Counted from the first letter of the stretch, positions 42,533 through 54,341 are shown. The stretch is DNA of 64,000 nucleotides from Isoetes taiwanensis (GCA_021234155.1 JAJEKV010000210.1:465501-529500); one strand, 5' to 3'. Made by a program: numbers and translations. The notes: a model not told the origin generated them from the sequence alone.

Positions 42533-43386
42533 GAGATAGGGCAGCAAGGACATTGGTAATTCACCAAGAGCAGGCAGTTAAGAAATTATGCAGAAGGTTT
42601 GGAATGGGGGAATGCATGACAAAAGAAACTCCAGCAGCTCTAACCTTGAGGTTAAGCAAAGACATGGAACCTCAAAATAGGAAGGAACAGCTCGAGATGG
42701 AGAAAATCCCTTATAGGAATGCAGTTGGATGCTTAATGCACATCATGGTAAGCACCAGGCCTGACATTGCGCAAGCAGTTGGTGCTGTCAGCAGGTTCAT
42801 GCAAAATCCAGGTTCTGCGCATTGGAAGGCAGTAAAGAGAATTATTCGATACCTTCAAGGCACATCTGCATTAGGCCTCAAATATGGTCCAGACTCTAAT
42901 TATCCAGCAGTGAAACTCGTTTCGTTTGTTGATGTTGATTGGGCGGGAGACCAAGATACAAGAAGATCCACCACAGATTTTTCTATCATGCTTCATGGGG
43001 CAGCAGTAACTTGGACAAGTTCTAAGCAAACCATGGTGGCTCTTTTTTCCTGTGAAGCTGAATATGTAGCTACATCTGCTGTGGTAAGGGAAACAATTTG
43101 GCTAAGGCAGTTTCTAGCTGAAATCGGGTATGATCAAGCATGGCCAACCATTGTATACAATGATAACAAGAGCAGCATTGCCCTTAAAGAGAACCCAATC
43201 CATCACAGGAGATCTAAGCATATATCCATTCATCACCACGTTACCAGGGAAAAGGTTGTGGATGGATCTATCAAGATGGAATATATCTCAACAGACAAAA
43301 CGCCTGCAGACTAGCTCACTAAGCCTCTGTGTGCAGAGAGGTTTAAGATGCACAGGGATACTCTTGGTTTGGCATCCTCGTTATAA
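42533..43386 (+). pseudogene. Copia RNase H and polyprotein C-terminus
   Basis: An open frame from the RT thumb (LQVLRDRAARTLVIHQEQAV) through SRFMQNPGSAHWKAVKRIIR into RNase H. Acidic positions are visible in FVDVDWAGDQDTRRSTT, CEAEYVATSAVVRE and VYNDNKSSIAL. The frame meets a TAG at 43312 inside the conserved TPADxLTKPL motif and continues in frame to TAA at 43386, just before the polypurine tract. The TAG is a single in-frame stop. Confidence 0.88.
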
Positions 43387-43391
43387 GCAGA

Positions 43392-43401
43392 ACGGGGGGT
43401 G
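43392..43401 (+). promoter_or_regulatory. Copia polypurine tract
   Basis: ACGGGGGGTG immediately precedes the TGTTAG start of the 3' LTR. Confidence 0.8.
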
Positions 43402-43591
43402 TGTTAGAATATAGATTAAACCTAATTATAAAAGATTCTGCTTATTAAGAAAACAGACGTTGAAATCTGTTATGCCATTAATGGCTTATTGTAAACTATA
43501 TTTGGATGTATATATGAGGTGGTGTCGATGGGTTGAGCCCATCCGATTCTTGCAATTGCTCTACGTTCTTGGAGCTTCGGTTCTCGTTTCA
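43402..43591 (+). repeat. 3' LTR of the copia element
   Basis: 190 bp, the partner of 38743-38926, followed by the target duplication AAGAC. It lies 49 bp upstream of the WDR55 ATG, so this LTR is now the sequence directly in front of the gene. Confidence 0.93.
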
Positions 43592-43640
43592 AAGACAGCA
43601 ACAGTAATAGTAAAGGTAACAGGAACGGAGGAAGGAGGAG

Positions 43641-44700
43641 ATGGCTGAAGCAATAGAAATAGATATTGGAGTTCAGCCTTTTGATCTGGATTTTCATCCT
43701 GCATCATCAATTTTGGCTGTTGGTCTCGTCAATGGGCATGTACACTTGTATACATGCAGCACTGGAGCTGAGGCTGTTAAGGTATGGTCCTCTCGGCCCC
43801 ATACGGAGTCTTGCAGCGGCTTGAGATTTGTCCGTAGTGGTCAGCTTTTGCTTTCTGTTTCTCCAGATTGTTCTATCCATTCCACAGACGTAGAAACAGG
43901 AAAATCGCTTGCTCGAGTTCCCCATGCTCATAGGAAAGCCATTAATCGTATTAGTAATCTTACTGAAACTACTTTAGCCACTGGTGATGATAGGGGTAAA
44001 ATCAAAATATGGGACATTCGCCAGAATAAGTGTTGTGGCAATTTTAAGGCTCATAAGGGACAAGTTACTGGCATGGAATTTGCACCTGATAGAATGGAAC
44101 TGCTTGGAGTAAGTGATGATGGAACATTGTCTGTTTGCAATTTAAGGGTTAACAAGGTAGAGTACAGATCAGACTTTTCTGAGGATGGGCTGGTATCAGT
44201 TGTTCTCTGCAAGAATGGCCAGAAAGTAATATGCGGTTCACAAACAGGAGTTATTTTGTTGTATTCATGGGGTGAATTTGAGGACTGCAACGACAGATTT
44301 GTGGGTCATCCGGACTCTGTGGATGCATTGTTGAAATTAGACGAAGATACTTTGGTTACTGAATTCAGGTGATGGAATTATTCGCATAGTGTCCATTCTT
44401 CCAAATAAAATGATTGGGGTCATTGGGGAACATGCTGAGTTTCCCATTGAGAGGTTGGCATTCTCGCATGACCAGATACTAATTGGAAGCATTTCACATG
44501 ACAATTCTGTTAAGCTATGGAACATGACAGGAGAAGGTAGCAGTCAGGTTGGAACTGCTGCTGGAGAGGAATCTTTAATGGATTTCGATGGGCAGTCATT
44601 ACAAATGGTTGTTGATACTGAGCAGAAAGATAAAGGTAAAAGGAAGTTGGAACAAGCTTTCAAATCTTCTAAAATGGAGTCCTTTTTCTCAGACTTATGA
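43641..44700 (+). CDS. WDR55: WD repeat-containing protein 55
   Basis: WDR55 is a nuclear/nucleolar beta-propeller protein. In plants it interacts with DDB1 and is needed for gametophyte and embryo development. The start ATG 43641 (GGAGATGGCTG) is preceded by a purine-rich leader. WD blades read in order: FDLDFHPASSILAVGLVNGH, HTESCSGLRFVRSGQLLLSV, NRISNLTETTLATGDDRGKI with KIWDIR, KGQVTGMEFAPDRMELLGVS, SVVLCKNGQKVICGSQTGVI, VDALLKLDEDTL, then AFSHDQILIGSISHDNSVKL. The C-terminus is basic (KDKGKRKLEQAF). About 352 codons match the usual plant length. One extra base in GAATTCAGG (about 44361-44369, where the family has GSGDG) shifts the frame; everything else is intact. No intron interrupts it, so it may be a retrocopy, although no poly-A tail or flanking repeat is seen. 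Confidence 0.9.
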
Positions 44701-44956
44701 TCCATTCAATTCTTTTGCAATTTTAGCTTTTGTTGGATATTTTGAAGTAATTACAATACCAAGTGGTTCTTCTATGTTTTGGAGAACTGATGCTCAACTG
44801 ATCGCAATAAGCACTTTTGTTGGCTATCAATTTGGCATAGTTGAATGTTCATCCCGTATTTGGTTAAGTTATTGGCACACGATCATGGCCATGCTTGACT
44901 CCTACAATATGCAGAAGAAATGTATGAGAAACTTGCAGTTTGCAGCACTAACAATC

Positions 44957-45033
44957 CGGTGAGCTTTCTTTAGTTTGTAAGAGATAAGCTGGATGTTTTG
45001 GGAATCTGGTGAGCGTTCTTAGTTTATAAGAGG
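44957..45033 (+). repeat. Two-copy imperfect duplication
   Basis: GGTGAGCTTTCTTTAGTTTGTAAGAG (44958) recurs as GGTGAGCGTTCTTAGTTTATAAGAG (45008) in the WDR55 3' flank. Confidence 0.65.
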
Positions 45034-45220
45034 TCACAAATATGCAGTTCTCATCTTGTGCAATACGCTTCTGGATGCCAAACCATATCAGTTACTTTTA
45101 TATATTGCAAGCAGAACGTTAATTAGATGATCATAGCTGCTTTCAGACAATTTGTTGGCAAAAGATTATCATCTGTATCTGGTATTCAACCTATGTGAGT
45201 AAATACGTACACTGGCTAGT

Positions 45221-45484
45221 TTCTAGTTTGCGGGCCCCGGGTCCCGGTAAACAGAACAGGCTGCCGCAGGTGATTGTTGGGGTTGATTGGGGTTTGGGTT
45301 GATTGTTTTTTGGGTTGATTGGGGTTGTTGGGGTTGATTTCATGCTTTCCGTGGGAATCAATAACTGTCTTTTTTGTCTTCTTTAGGCTGTTTGTCACTG
45401 TGTTTTTTGTCTTCTTTAGGCTGTTTGTCTTATTCACCTGCGGCAGCCTGTTCTGTTTACCGGGACGGGGGCCGCAAACTAGAA
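45221..45484. mobile_element. 264-bp foldback element with 51-bp GC-rich inverted repeats
   Basis: The left arm 45221-45273 (TTCTAGTTTGCGGGCCCC... to CTGCCGCAGGTGA) is the near-perfect complement of the right arm 45434-45484. The interior has GGTTGATTGGGG-type repeats on the left and two copies of TTTTTTGTCTTCTTTAGGCT on the right. There is no coding content and no clear target duplication. It is a MITE or foldback element of unknown superfamily. Confidence 0.8.
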
Positions 45485-45756
45485 GTCACCTGCAAATATG
45501 AAACATAAATATGGATTGTTTTGAGCTCTGTGCTTACTTTTGTTACGAGCTTTGTATAAGGTTTTGTAACGTGCCGCTAACAGACTATTGCACTGTGTAT
45601 GACGTGCTTCTAACAGTTTATAAAATCAGATATTTCCGTACTTATCATTTCAAATTCCAGACTTGGTTGACATTTTGCTTTTATCTTCTTGTATCTGCAG
45701 ATAATATAGTTCTGAAATATCAGGGGTTTTGTAAAGCCCATTAAAAGTTTTTGAAG

Positions 45757-45895
45757 ACATTAGTTAACAAGCTTTCCAAGCTCATAGATGGAACACTCCA
45801 GAGCTGCTAGCATCATTCTTACAGTCTTACCATCCATGATTCTATGCTCGCCAATACGGGCCGGAACTTCCTTTGGCGACTTGGTTTAATAAGGG
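45757..45895 (-). pseudogene. Short coding-like tract
   Basis: On the minus strand a frame reads AKSPKEVPARIGEHRIMDGK followed by TVRMMLAALECSIYELGKLVN. The composition is that of a real protein exon and is free of stops. No family is recognised. It could be an exon of a gene lying downstream of WDR55 in the opposite direction. Confidence 0.35.
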
Positions 45896-46199
45896 ACAAA
45901 ATTGCCTACATTCAGTAACTCAGCTGGTGAACTGAAGCTTTCTAGCAGTCAAATGGTCATGTCTACATATGTTGTAACCAAATACCAATGATGTGTTTGT
46001 GAAAAAAATGCTATAGCCAAGTACTATTGATATGTTTGTGAGAGCAAGGTTTCGTATCAAGCACATGGGCAGCAGCATGCTTAGTTGCAGGTTAGACCTG
46101 AGTAGATATATTATTTTCTTCCTGCTTGATAATATCATGTGGAAAGAGACCTTATCTTGTGCAATTCCCTGTCATTCCACCCAGCCCAAAGCGTTCTTT

Positions 46200-46480
46200 A
46201 TGTGGTGTTGATTATCTTGGATGAGCAAGATATATAGAAGCTTCATATAATCTTGTTTGAAGTTGATTCCATGTCATGGTCGATCTTGCTTTGATCGCAA
46301 ATCTCACATGATGATATTGCAAGAGTAATGCAGGCTGCGTGCTTGCTTGAGTAAACTTCTGGATACTTCTGGACCTGAGATAAGTGAAGATGACTAGTTG
46401 AAACGTGGCATCCTGGATCAGAGAGAGCTTGGAACATGTTATCTTGAAAACTCTTTGAAACAAGTCTCTTTTGCATTCTT
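46200..46480 (-). other. Open frames of uncertain status
   Basis: Two overlapping minus-strand frames of 77-83 codons. One has a CEICDQSK motif. No domain is recognised and neither is supported as a gene. Confidence 0.2.
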
Positions 46481-47939
46481 ATATTACCTGCAATAAGACT
46501 TATATTAAATGCGATAGGGAAGTGTATGGAAGAAGAACAATTGCTTAGACAAAAGATGGAAAAGTGGTCCTAACATTGGCCTTCAATGCATAAGCTGCAG
46601 TTTCCATAAGATCTTTGGAAAGACTAGACCCCCAGTTTGGGGGTTTCACCCTCTTCTGAAACAGCCATATCTATTATCTTCTGCACTCTTATGGTTTCTA
46701 ACAGTGCATACAAACTTTGCGCACCTTTTATGCATCACTTATTTTTTGATGCTGCCAAAGGCCTTAACTAATCAGAATAAGTTTGATACAAGCTCAACTG
46801 CAAAAAACATGCATAATATGATTATTTGCTCATATACATTTGATGAAGATGAGATAAATGCGCTGCAGGAGAGGACACATTCCATTCTTCAGACTAATAT
46901 GATTGCAGATCGAGATTGGTGCACTTGCCTGGCTCTAGGCATTTAAGTTGTCTGTGATATTCTTCTTGCTTGCTAGTTCCTTTGCAACATCTCACTCGCC
47001 ATTTTAAAGCTTCTCTAGAGTCATCATGGTCTGCAACAAAAAGATGATGCTATAACGTTTCACTGGGCAAGGCGCAACATCATGCTTCACCTGTGTTCCA
47101 ATCTCCGCCTTCTCTGTTCCCTTCTATTTCTCCTCTCGGGTTCCCTTGTTTGCCCAAAAGCTGACGCCATAGTTGCAGTCGCAAAGGGGATCTCTGCTCC
47201 AATTTGTTTCGCAAGGCTTTCTAACATCTCAGCTACTTCTCTGAATCAAATGCAGCTCTGCTGCTTCTTTGAATAAAATGCAGGTCAATGCATTCTACAT
47301 TTCCCAAATGCAAAGAAGTCTCTTTCTAAAAGGGCTTGGCAAAATAATCGGACATCCTTGGGCTATTCTTATGATCTCAGCACATTGGAATACTAGAGAT
47401 CTGATTGTCTACACGACACTAAAGAATGACATGATATACGACTTCGTGGTTTTTCTTCTCATTTAGTTTACACCTTAAAAACTCTTGCATCGACTAATGG
47501 TGCAACGAATGCCAAGCTAAACCAATGGTTTAAGTCCTTCCAACTATTGTTCAATCAATGCCTGAAACCTTGGGGGCAGATTCTAACATCCAGACCGCAA
47601 CGGCCTGATCAGGCATGTCATTCCTGATAAGGCATGGTGGAGGAAAAGAAAGGATAAAGAAAAAGGAGAGGAAAGGCTAGGTTTCTGGCTTTGTAGTGTA
47701 TGTAGTAGATAGAAGAGATGGACAGATGGATATAATAGACCTTGACCCTAACTCCTTGACGGATTATCAGCCGTTTAAGCAATGAAAATGAACCAATGGG
47801 CCACCAGATGAACAGGGAGCAGAAGAGAAAGAAAAGCGGGCAAGTGAAGAATTGTGCATGAAGCTTAAGAGACAATATTATTTGTGTCTGTTATGGAGAT
47901 AACTTACGATAAGTGAAGATCCATACAGTTTGCTTTTGC

Positions 47940-48460
47940 TTACAAAAGATTATCTGGATTGAGGCAGTGTTGGTAGTCTTGGAATGTTTTCAACTGAGCT
48001 TCAACTGGCAAAAAACAAGTAGTAGCTAAAACTTCATCACTTTTGTATACATATTCACATGAAGGTAAAATCCATGATCTGTAAGCTATTTTCTTCATGC
48101 ATATACTGTGGTGTGTACAACAAATAATTTGAAAGAGCTGCACAAGTACCTGGTGCAGGAAAGATTTCACAAATTTGGTCCTTTGTTTGCTCCTTTGCAC
48201 AACTCCTACAGCCAAGATTAAAATAAAATAAAGGAAACAATGAGCTTGCATTAAAGAAAGCAATGTCTAGTCCAAAAGAACTGTCATACAAAGCAAAAAA
48301 TAGAAAATGAATTACATGGTCATTAGGCAAAACCCAAGCAAAAATACCTTTAGGTTTATGTTGTTATCTGAGAAAGGCAAGTCATTGTAGACAACTTTCA
48401 AACACTGCGGACAGACTGCCAATCGTGTTATGCCGTCTATAGTATATGCGGCCAATGGGA
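47940..48460 (-). pseudogene. Exon pieces of an unrecognised Cys-rich plant protein
   Basis: Three minus-strand coding tracts lie in order. About 48455-48350 contains TIDGITRLAVCPQCLKVVYN and DLPFSDNNINLK, with a donor-like GTATTT after it. About 48205-48148 contains GCRSCAKEQTKDQICEIFPA with donor GTACTT. About 48010-47940 contains LPVEAQLKTFQDYQHCLNP. The CPxC and CRSC pairs could form a zinc site across the exon junction. Splice sites fit between them. I do not recognise the protein. Further exons, if any, would lie to the right, and none was identified. Confidence 0.4.
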
Positions 48461-49566
48461 CAGATGCAAAGACATTTCTAGTAAAATAACTAAGGAGAAA
48501 AATGTAAAGACTCTACGGTGTTGGTCTATTATGCAACATAAGCTCTGACCAAAAAGCTTTCAACATAATAGATTATCATCAACAATCTAATTAATGCTTG
48601 ACAACAAAGCAAGATTCAAGTAAGAAGCATGAACGAAGCTCACAAAGTTGTACTAGAAAATACATGGCTTCTAGAAACATAAGTAAGCAGATTGGTTAAG
48701 GTATTGCATTCTGCTTGCAAAACAAGAAGGAAAGGAAGAAGGTCAGAGAAGTTGGAATCATAACAATCAAATGTTTGAGTAGCCCTGCTGATATGACAAA
48801 TTCAAAACTCATAATCTGATCGATGCTGAATACGTTATTTGCCCTCTTCTACTTCTTTGGAACCTTGGATAGTTGAGAATGATATGCTCTTGCTTTAGAT
48901 CTATGATGTTTGCAAATGCACTATATTATCGCATTTGGATCGTTAATATGCTGGAACTTACATCATTGGTGTACGGTGCTGCTTTGTTTATGGATTCTAG
49001 GATTGCAATTTTTTTTTTTTAAATTGTTTAACTGGTACTTCAAACTACCAGGGAGCAAATTCGAAAGCTTGAAAGGCCTATTTTTTTGCTCTTGGAATAT
49101 CTGTATATTGCTATGAAGGATTTGGAATGACCTTGTCAAGGGATTGAAGCCTCAGAAGTTCAGTAGGCACTTGGGCTTGCTTTTGTATTGATCACTTCTG
49201 TATATCTTCTTTTTGAATTTGTTGATTCCCTTGCATTTGCCGGAAGAAATAAAAGACATCATTACAACTTGCCAAATGATTGGACAACAATGGTTGTTAA
49301 ACTTGGTTTATGCATTACACTTTGTTTACCTTTCCCGTCATGATGTACCCTATATGAGATTATAAAGACTAGACTATTGACAGCAAAATGGTCTCAAGAG
49401 CCATTGATATCATCTGCAATCTATTATAAACTCTTAAACAAACTACGGGCAATTCTAGTGGTGGTAGTTGCGCTGGTGGCAGCATCTGTGTCAAGATTCA
49501 GCTTTTTTATTTTTTGTGGTTGGTAGCACAGTTTGTGCAATGCTTGCCTTTGAGTTCCTGCTGATT

Positions 49567-49751
49567 TTCATCTCCAGATCTTTGATGAGAAGCTTAGTAG
49601 GCTAGAAAAGGCCTCCGACATTTTTAATATCTTATTTGGCATACTGTTTGCTGATGGTTTTTCAGTAGCCCTAACTATCGGTTTAGGTCAGTTCGATAAT
49701 AGTATAAGAGCTAAGCCGATTATGCTCAAGGGTAATCCTGTTGGAGTTTAG
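49567..49751 (+). pseudogene. Short coding-like tract
   Basis: A plus-strand frame reads FHLQIFDEKLSRLEKASDIF, continues ILFADGFSVALTIGLGQFDN and stops after LKGNPVGV. An acceptor-like CTCCAG lies within its start. The composition suggests a true exon or exon relic; the family is unknown. Confidence 0.25.
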
Positions 49752-50073
49752 CAGATTGAGAACTCATGGCCAAGTTTGCCAATCATAGCTCCACAATTTC
49801 TATTGTCATATTTAAACACTTAGGGGACTCATAGCCATCATGCAATATGCCATGGCAATGCTGGTACACATCATTTCATAGTGATGATTTTAGTGGCGAA
49901 TATATTCGTGAAATACGAATTTTTAGGGATTTCCAAAAAATTTGAGTAGGTTATGTGGCATATTTATTATCACGATATTCGCCATCAGTTGATAAAGAAC
50001 CTATCCTGCCAAAGAATACATTCGCCATGTGATCTAATCTGGGACAGGATCAGGTTCGCCACTAATTCTAGAA

Positions 50074-50170
50074 CTTCTTGCCATTGAAAATCTCTGATTC
50101 GCCCAGATTTGTACTCTATAATTTCTTGCCATTGAAAATCTTTGATTCTCCCTGATTTGTACAAGCACTG
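50074..50170 (+). repeat. Two-copy duplication, about 49-bp unit
   Basis: TTCTTGCCATTGAAAATCT...GATTTGTAC occurs at 50075 and 50123 with a few changes. Confidence 0.85.
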
Positions 50171-51950
50171 GCTTTTGAGCCTCAGAAAATTGCATGCAAG
50201 GAATTTTCTGAGATTTGTATGACCTAAAAGGTTTCCGTTTTGCATTTTCATATTATGTATTTATTATATGTGCATCGATTTTTTAGAGTTGAATATATGA
50301 CGTAGAAATGCTAGGTTTTCTCTGTGAATACTTCCATTTTTTATGCATTGGTCGTGAACTCACAAACCCATTCATTCTTGATTAGGTTCTGGTTTCCAAG
50401 TATATCTTTATCATGGATATCTTCGCAACAATGGGACTGGAATCGACAGGTCCACATATTTGGATCATCATTTGCTTCAAAGTCGGCCTGGGAGCTCTTT
50501 CAGTTGTTGCTTGATCAAGGTGTACTTCTTGCTTGTCAATGTGTTTCGTGCTTGTAATTTTGTTTCAATCAATCACTGACTCAACGATATGTTAGGGTTC
50601 GTTGTGGAAAATGCATAATCAAGACAGCATTTTGCATAGTTGAAGGTGGAGCGAGGATCAGGTATTACGCAATGAAAGTTTTCTTTAATAGATTTACTAG
50701 TGGGACTGAAATCCCACGAGTCATGAAGCAGCTTGCTTTAGCTCGGATTGTCCTGTGCATCCTAAAAGGTCAGCCATGCAGCGATGGTATTCATGCCTTC
50801 TTGTTTTGCCAAATCTGCTACTATAGAAATAAACAAATGTTTTGCACATTAACTGTTAGTTTTTCCAACAGGATAATATCTTTTTAGTATGTCCTCTTCA
50901 TCCTCTTTGTAGTATCCCAAACAGTCTTCTAAACAATCTACAAATTTTCAGTCTTTTATCCTTGATGTAGTTTCTCTCTACATAATTATTTGTGTGTCTT
51001 CTCAGTTCATATCCCTTGGTGGCTGCAGCTTTTCAGCTCATGCACAACTCATACCTCTTGGTGGCTGCTGCATGTAGAAGAACTGCATGTAAAAGATCCC
51101 ATAACTCAAGTTTTGTCCCACAAGATTTTGAGTATTCCAGACTTTTGCCTAAGCCCAATGCAAAGGTTTCTTTTATTCCTCAAATTCTCTCTTATGGCGA
51201 GGAAACTAAAACAATTTTTTGCTTCAATAAATTTGACCAAAACAATTGAATTGAGAATGTTTTGTAGATAACAGTCCAAGAGGATACAACAATCCAGTCA
51301 AAATCTATATCTTTTTATATTGTCTATTGCCTAGTCCACATTTATCATTTGCAAGCTCGGGGATCATGTGCAATGCTTTACAACAATTATGCATTGTGAG
51401 TCTGATGCATGATCTGCAAGCTGCTGCACTATTTGAACCAACAGTGATTTTGTCCATTATATATCTGCATGCAAGCATAGGTCTATTGATTTTGGTGTAA
51501 TAGTTGGCTTATTGGCTGCAAAATTGTAAAGGGCTTATTGGTTGGATAAACGTGACAATAAAAAGCTTGCTTGATAAGTTGTATGTCTTCTCAAACTAAT
51601 GGTTTTTAGTCATTTTCAAACTAGTGGTTTTGTATTCCTTTTTGTGTACTAACATTATTGTCTATTGCAGGTGACTGCACCTTCGACTTAAGGTGCTACA
51701 TATATAGGATAAGCAACTGCATGCTGCAAAACAACTATGGTCTTCTGTGCATGCGCAATTGGGGAAGAACAAGTGCACCTTCTTGAGGCTTGTCTATGCA
51801 CTTAGTGGAAGAGCATAAGCACAAGAACCTATCATGACTAACTTGTGCAGTAGAGTCAAATGATTATGTGATTTGTGACGATGCATGCTGGAAGAATCAC
51901 TTAAAATCACAAAGCAACGAAGCACCAAAGCACCAAAATTGTCTTCCTAG
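50171..51950. other. Intergenic, no gene supported
   Basis: Several plus-strand frames of 70-93 codons lack domains and overlap one another. Nothing structural was noted apart from AT-rich stretches. Confidence 0.4.
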
Positions 51951-51956
51951 TAAAAG

Positions 51957-52092
51957 TGTCAAGCTTTGTTATCTTCTTTCTTGTATTGGGCTGTTTAAAG
52001 CCCACAATTTGAAACATTATTATTTGTCAAGCTTGTTATCTTCTTTTTTGTATTGGGTTGTTTAAAGCCCACAATTTGAAACATTATTATTT
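51957..52092 (+). repeat. Two-copy tandem duplication, 68-bp unit
   Basis: TGTCAAGCTT...GTTATCTTCTTTCTTGTATT through GAAACATTATTATTT is repeated with three changes. Each unit contains the short palindrome GGGCTGTTTAAAGCCC or its variant. Confidence 0.9.
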
Positions 52093-52152
52093 CCATATGA
52101 CTCTGCATTAGCTATTTAGAGCTTAGTATCATGCAGTAGAAGTTGTCAATAT

Positions 52153-52235
52153 AATCAAACAATTGTCAAATGGTTGGAAATGAACTCAAGGTCATCAAAC
52201 AATTGTCAAATGGTTGGAAATGAACTCAAGGTCAT
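52153..52235 (+). repeat. Two-copy tandem duplication, 41-bp unit
   Basis: ATCAAACAATTGTCAAATGG...CTCAAGGTC occurs twice without differences. Confidence 0.95.
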
Positions 52236-53255
52236 TGTATGTGGCTGAAATTTGAGCTTTAAAGTTATATGTGCTCACTAGCGAACTTGGGAACAAGGTT
52301 ATTTGCAACACAAAACTTATAGATGTTTTATATTGTATTTTAATGCCAATATAAAGGATGTACATGTTTTTAAATTATACATTTTCAACAACAAATAATG
52401 TTGTCAAAGAACTATAAGAAAATATGGGTAAATTAACATATTCGCCACTAAAACATTCACCAAACGTTCTATATAAATTGCATTGAAATAAAAAATAAAA
52501 GCATCCCTGGCAAGCATGGAGCTGAAAAATAACCGAGCTCTTCTAATCATGTTTGATTGCATAATGATTTGAAATAGTTTATTGGTTGATCTTGATATTT
52601 TAGTTATTTGGAAGATTCAAACCACTTCTTTAGCCGGATCCGCTTCTAATTTAAGGGAAAAGCAGAGTTCTTGAAGTAGCTTGGTTTTATGCTTTTTTCC
52701 AAAGCTTAGCTTTTGTGCTTATCCCCCCCCCCCTCCCCCTCCTTTTTTTCCCAGGTTTCTTGCAGGAAAAGCTTGAGGAGCTTGTTTCTTGCTGGTTGTA
52801 TCAAGTAATTGTATTATAAGGTTGAAGTTGTAGGTTCTAGAATTGTGCATCAAGATATAAAGCAATGTCCAATTTACGAGTATGTTAGTTCAGTCCATTT
52901 GTAGATGTCAAATTGACATTTATCTATTATGCTCTTAAGCTCAAAGATCTCATTCTTCTTTATTTTTGTCACAGGCCATTTCAATTGATGTTTGAAGACC
53001 ATCATGCTCATTTGAAAATGGTAGGGTTTAAATCATATTTGTACTAGATATGTTTTAAGTTTGAAAGGGAAGTTTGAATATATTCACTGTGTTCTATTTC
53101 TTAAGGCTAACGTTATTTTATGCAGAGCATATTCAATGTTTAGCATAATGCAAATCGAGCATGTTACGCTTTCTTTCATCGGCAGATTCATGGAGGATCT
53201 TTTGCATGTATGCATGTTCTTCTATGGATTGGCAATGGAATGAGGACCATTAGCT

Positions 53256-54129
53256 TTGATGGTGTATTGTTTGAATGGATGCCTGGTTGGGACAACTGAC
53301 ATAAAAGGAAAAGCTTCTTTTGTTGGATCCGTTGATAGTAACTATATCAAGATTTCTTCTCCTAAAAACAGTGTTGGGATTAAGGCCTTCAATGCTGAGA
53401 CAAAGGCCTCTGCTAGACATTTCCTTCCTGCCTACAACAAAACTAATAGTTCCGAGCTAGTTTCTCTTGGGCCCAACTCTCTTCCTAACTGTAAGTCAGG
53501 GGAATGTTCCTGGCTCGATCAAGGGATTGATGCTTCAGTTCTCCCCACTGTTGATGGGACTGGAGATGGGGCGGCTACCCCTTCATTTCCTGTCACCATC
53601 CCAGACCAGCGTGGCCATAACTGGTTTGCTCCTCTCCCTCCATAGAGACTCTTGCCTGCTTATATTGGGTTGTTCCTTCTCTTCTTTATTTGCTAATCTC
53701 CAAGATGCCACTTCGTGCCCTATACCTCTTGAGATCCATGCTGTAAGACCTCCACTTGCTAAAGCTCCTATTGTTATTTCCCCCAAGGAAAGCCAGTGTC
53801 TTAAGGCTTGCTCTGTACAAGAGCTCTATCTAGATGCCAATCAGGCTATGCTAGTTAGTTCCTATTCAAATCCATCAGATCCAAGAGAGCTTATAATAAG
53901 TGAAGAAATCGAGGAGGAGCCTCCCCTTGCTGAAATATTTGATGCCTCAAATGGTAAGCATCTGTAAAAAGGAAGGCTAATCCCTCTAATAAAAAGATTG
54001 GGGAACATGTTTTTGAAGCTTTTATAGCGAAGGCTCTTCTGAAGCATGCTTTAGTTCATGGCAGCAGGGTAAGAGCATGTTAGGGCCTACATGTTTTGGA
54101 AACTACCTGGAAAATACTCTGGGTAGTCA
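53256..54129 (+). pseudogene. Coding-like tract interrupted by a MITE
   Basis: The plus-strand frame 53256-53645 (SPKNSVGIKAFNAETKAS, CKSGECSWLDQG) is followed in a second frame to 53967 (KACSVQELYLDANQAMLVSS, PRELIISEEIEEEPPLAEIF). In a third frame it continues to about 54066 (KRKANPSNKKIGEHVFEAFI, then AKALLKHALVHGS). Two small indels would join all three. The sequence is then cut by a MITE at 54067. The arrangement is reminiscent of the C-terminal half of a plant LINE ORF1 or of a host gene's exon. No motif is decisive. Confidence 0.35.
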
Positions 54130-54341
54130 AAGACGATGATATATTTGAGTTCTTAACATCTTCTTGACATTACAAAGTACCTTACAACATGTATGTACTA
54201 CTACTCTTGAACATAACACAATTTCTTTTAGTCAATCTTGTAGTCTAGGTACTTTAAAATACAATTATGTACTTGCACAGAAGTACACAGAAAAGTACCT
54301 TTTTGGTAATTTTTTATGTAGGCCCTAACATGCTTTCACCC
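54067..54341. mobile_element. 275-bp MITE with 24-27 bp inverted repeats
   Basis: The left end is GGGTAAGAGCATGTTAGGGC and the right end, read on the minus strand, is GGGTGAAAGCATGTTAGGGC. Both continue CTACAT. AGCA flanks both sides (54063-54066 and 54342-54345), a possible 4-bp target duplication. There is no coding content. Superfamily is uncertain. Confidence 0.7.

Larger units (their letters stand above)
38743..43591 (+). mobile_element. Ty1/copia LTR retrotransposon inserted upstream of WDR55
   Basis: The element is 4.85 kb with short LTRs (38743-38926 and 43402-43591), and the 5-bp target duplication AAGAC lies at 38738-38742 and 43592-43596. A primer site TGGTATTAGAGCC follows the 5' LTR and a G-rich polypurine tract (ACGGGGGGTG) precedes the 3' LTR. 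The gene order gag, protease, integrase, RT, RNase H is copia. The LTRs are about 97% identical by eye, so the insertion is fairly young, yet the polyprotein is broken at several points. Confidence 0.95.

Noticed and set aside
47082-47276. 64-codon frame with a signal-peptide-like hydrophobic start
   Set aside because: No cysteine pattern, domain or homologue recognised, and the surrounding sequence has no gene structure.
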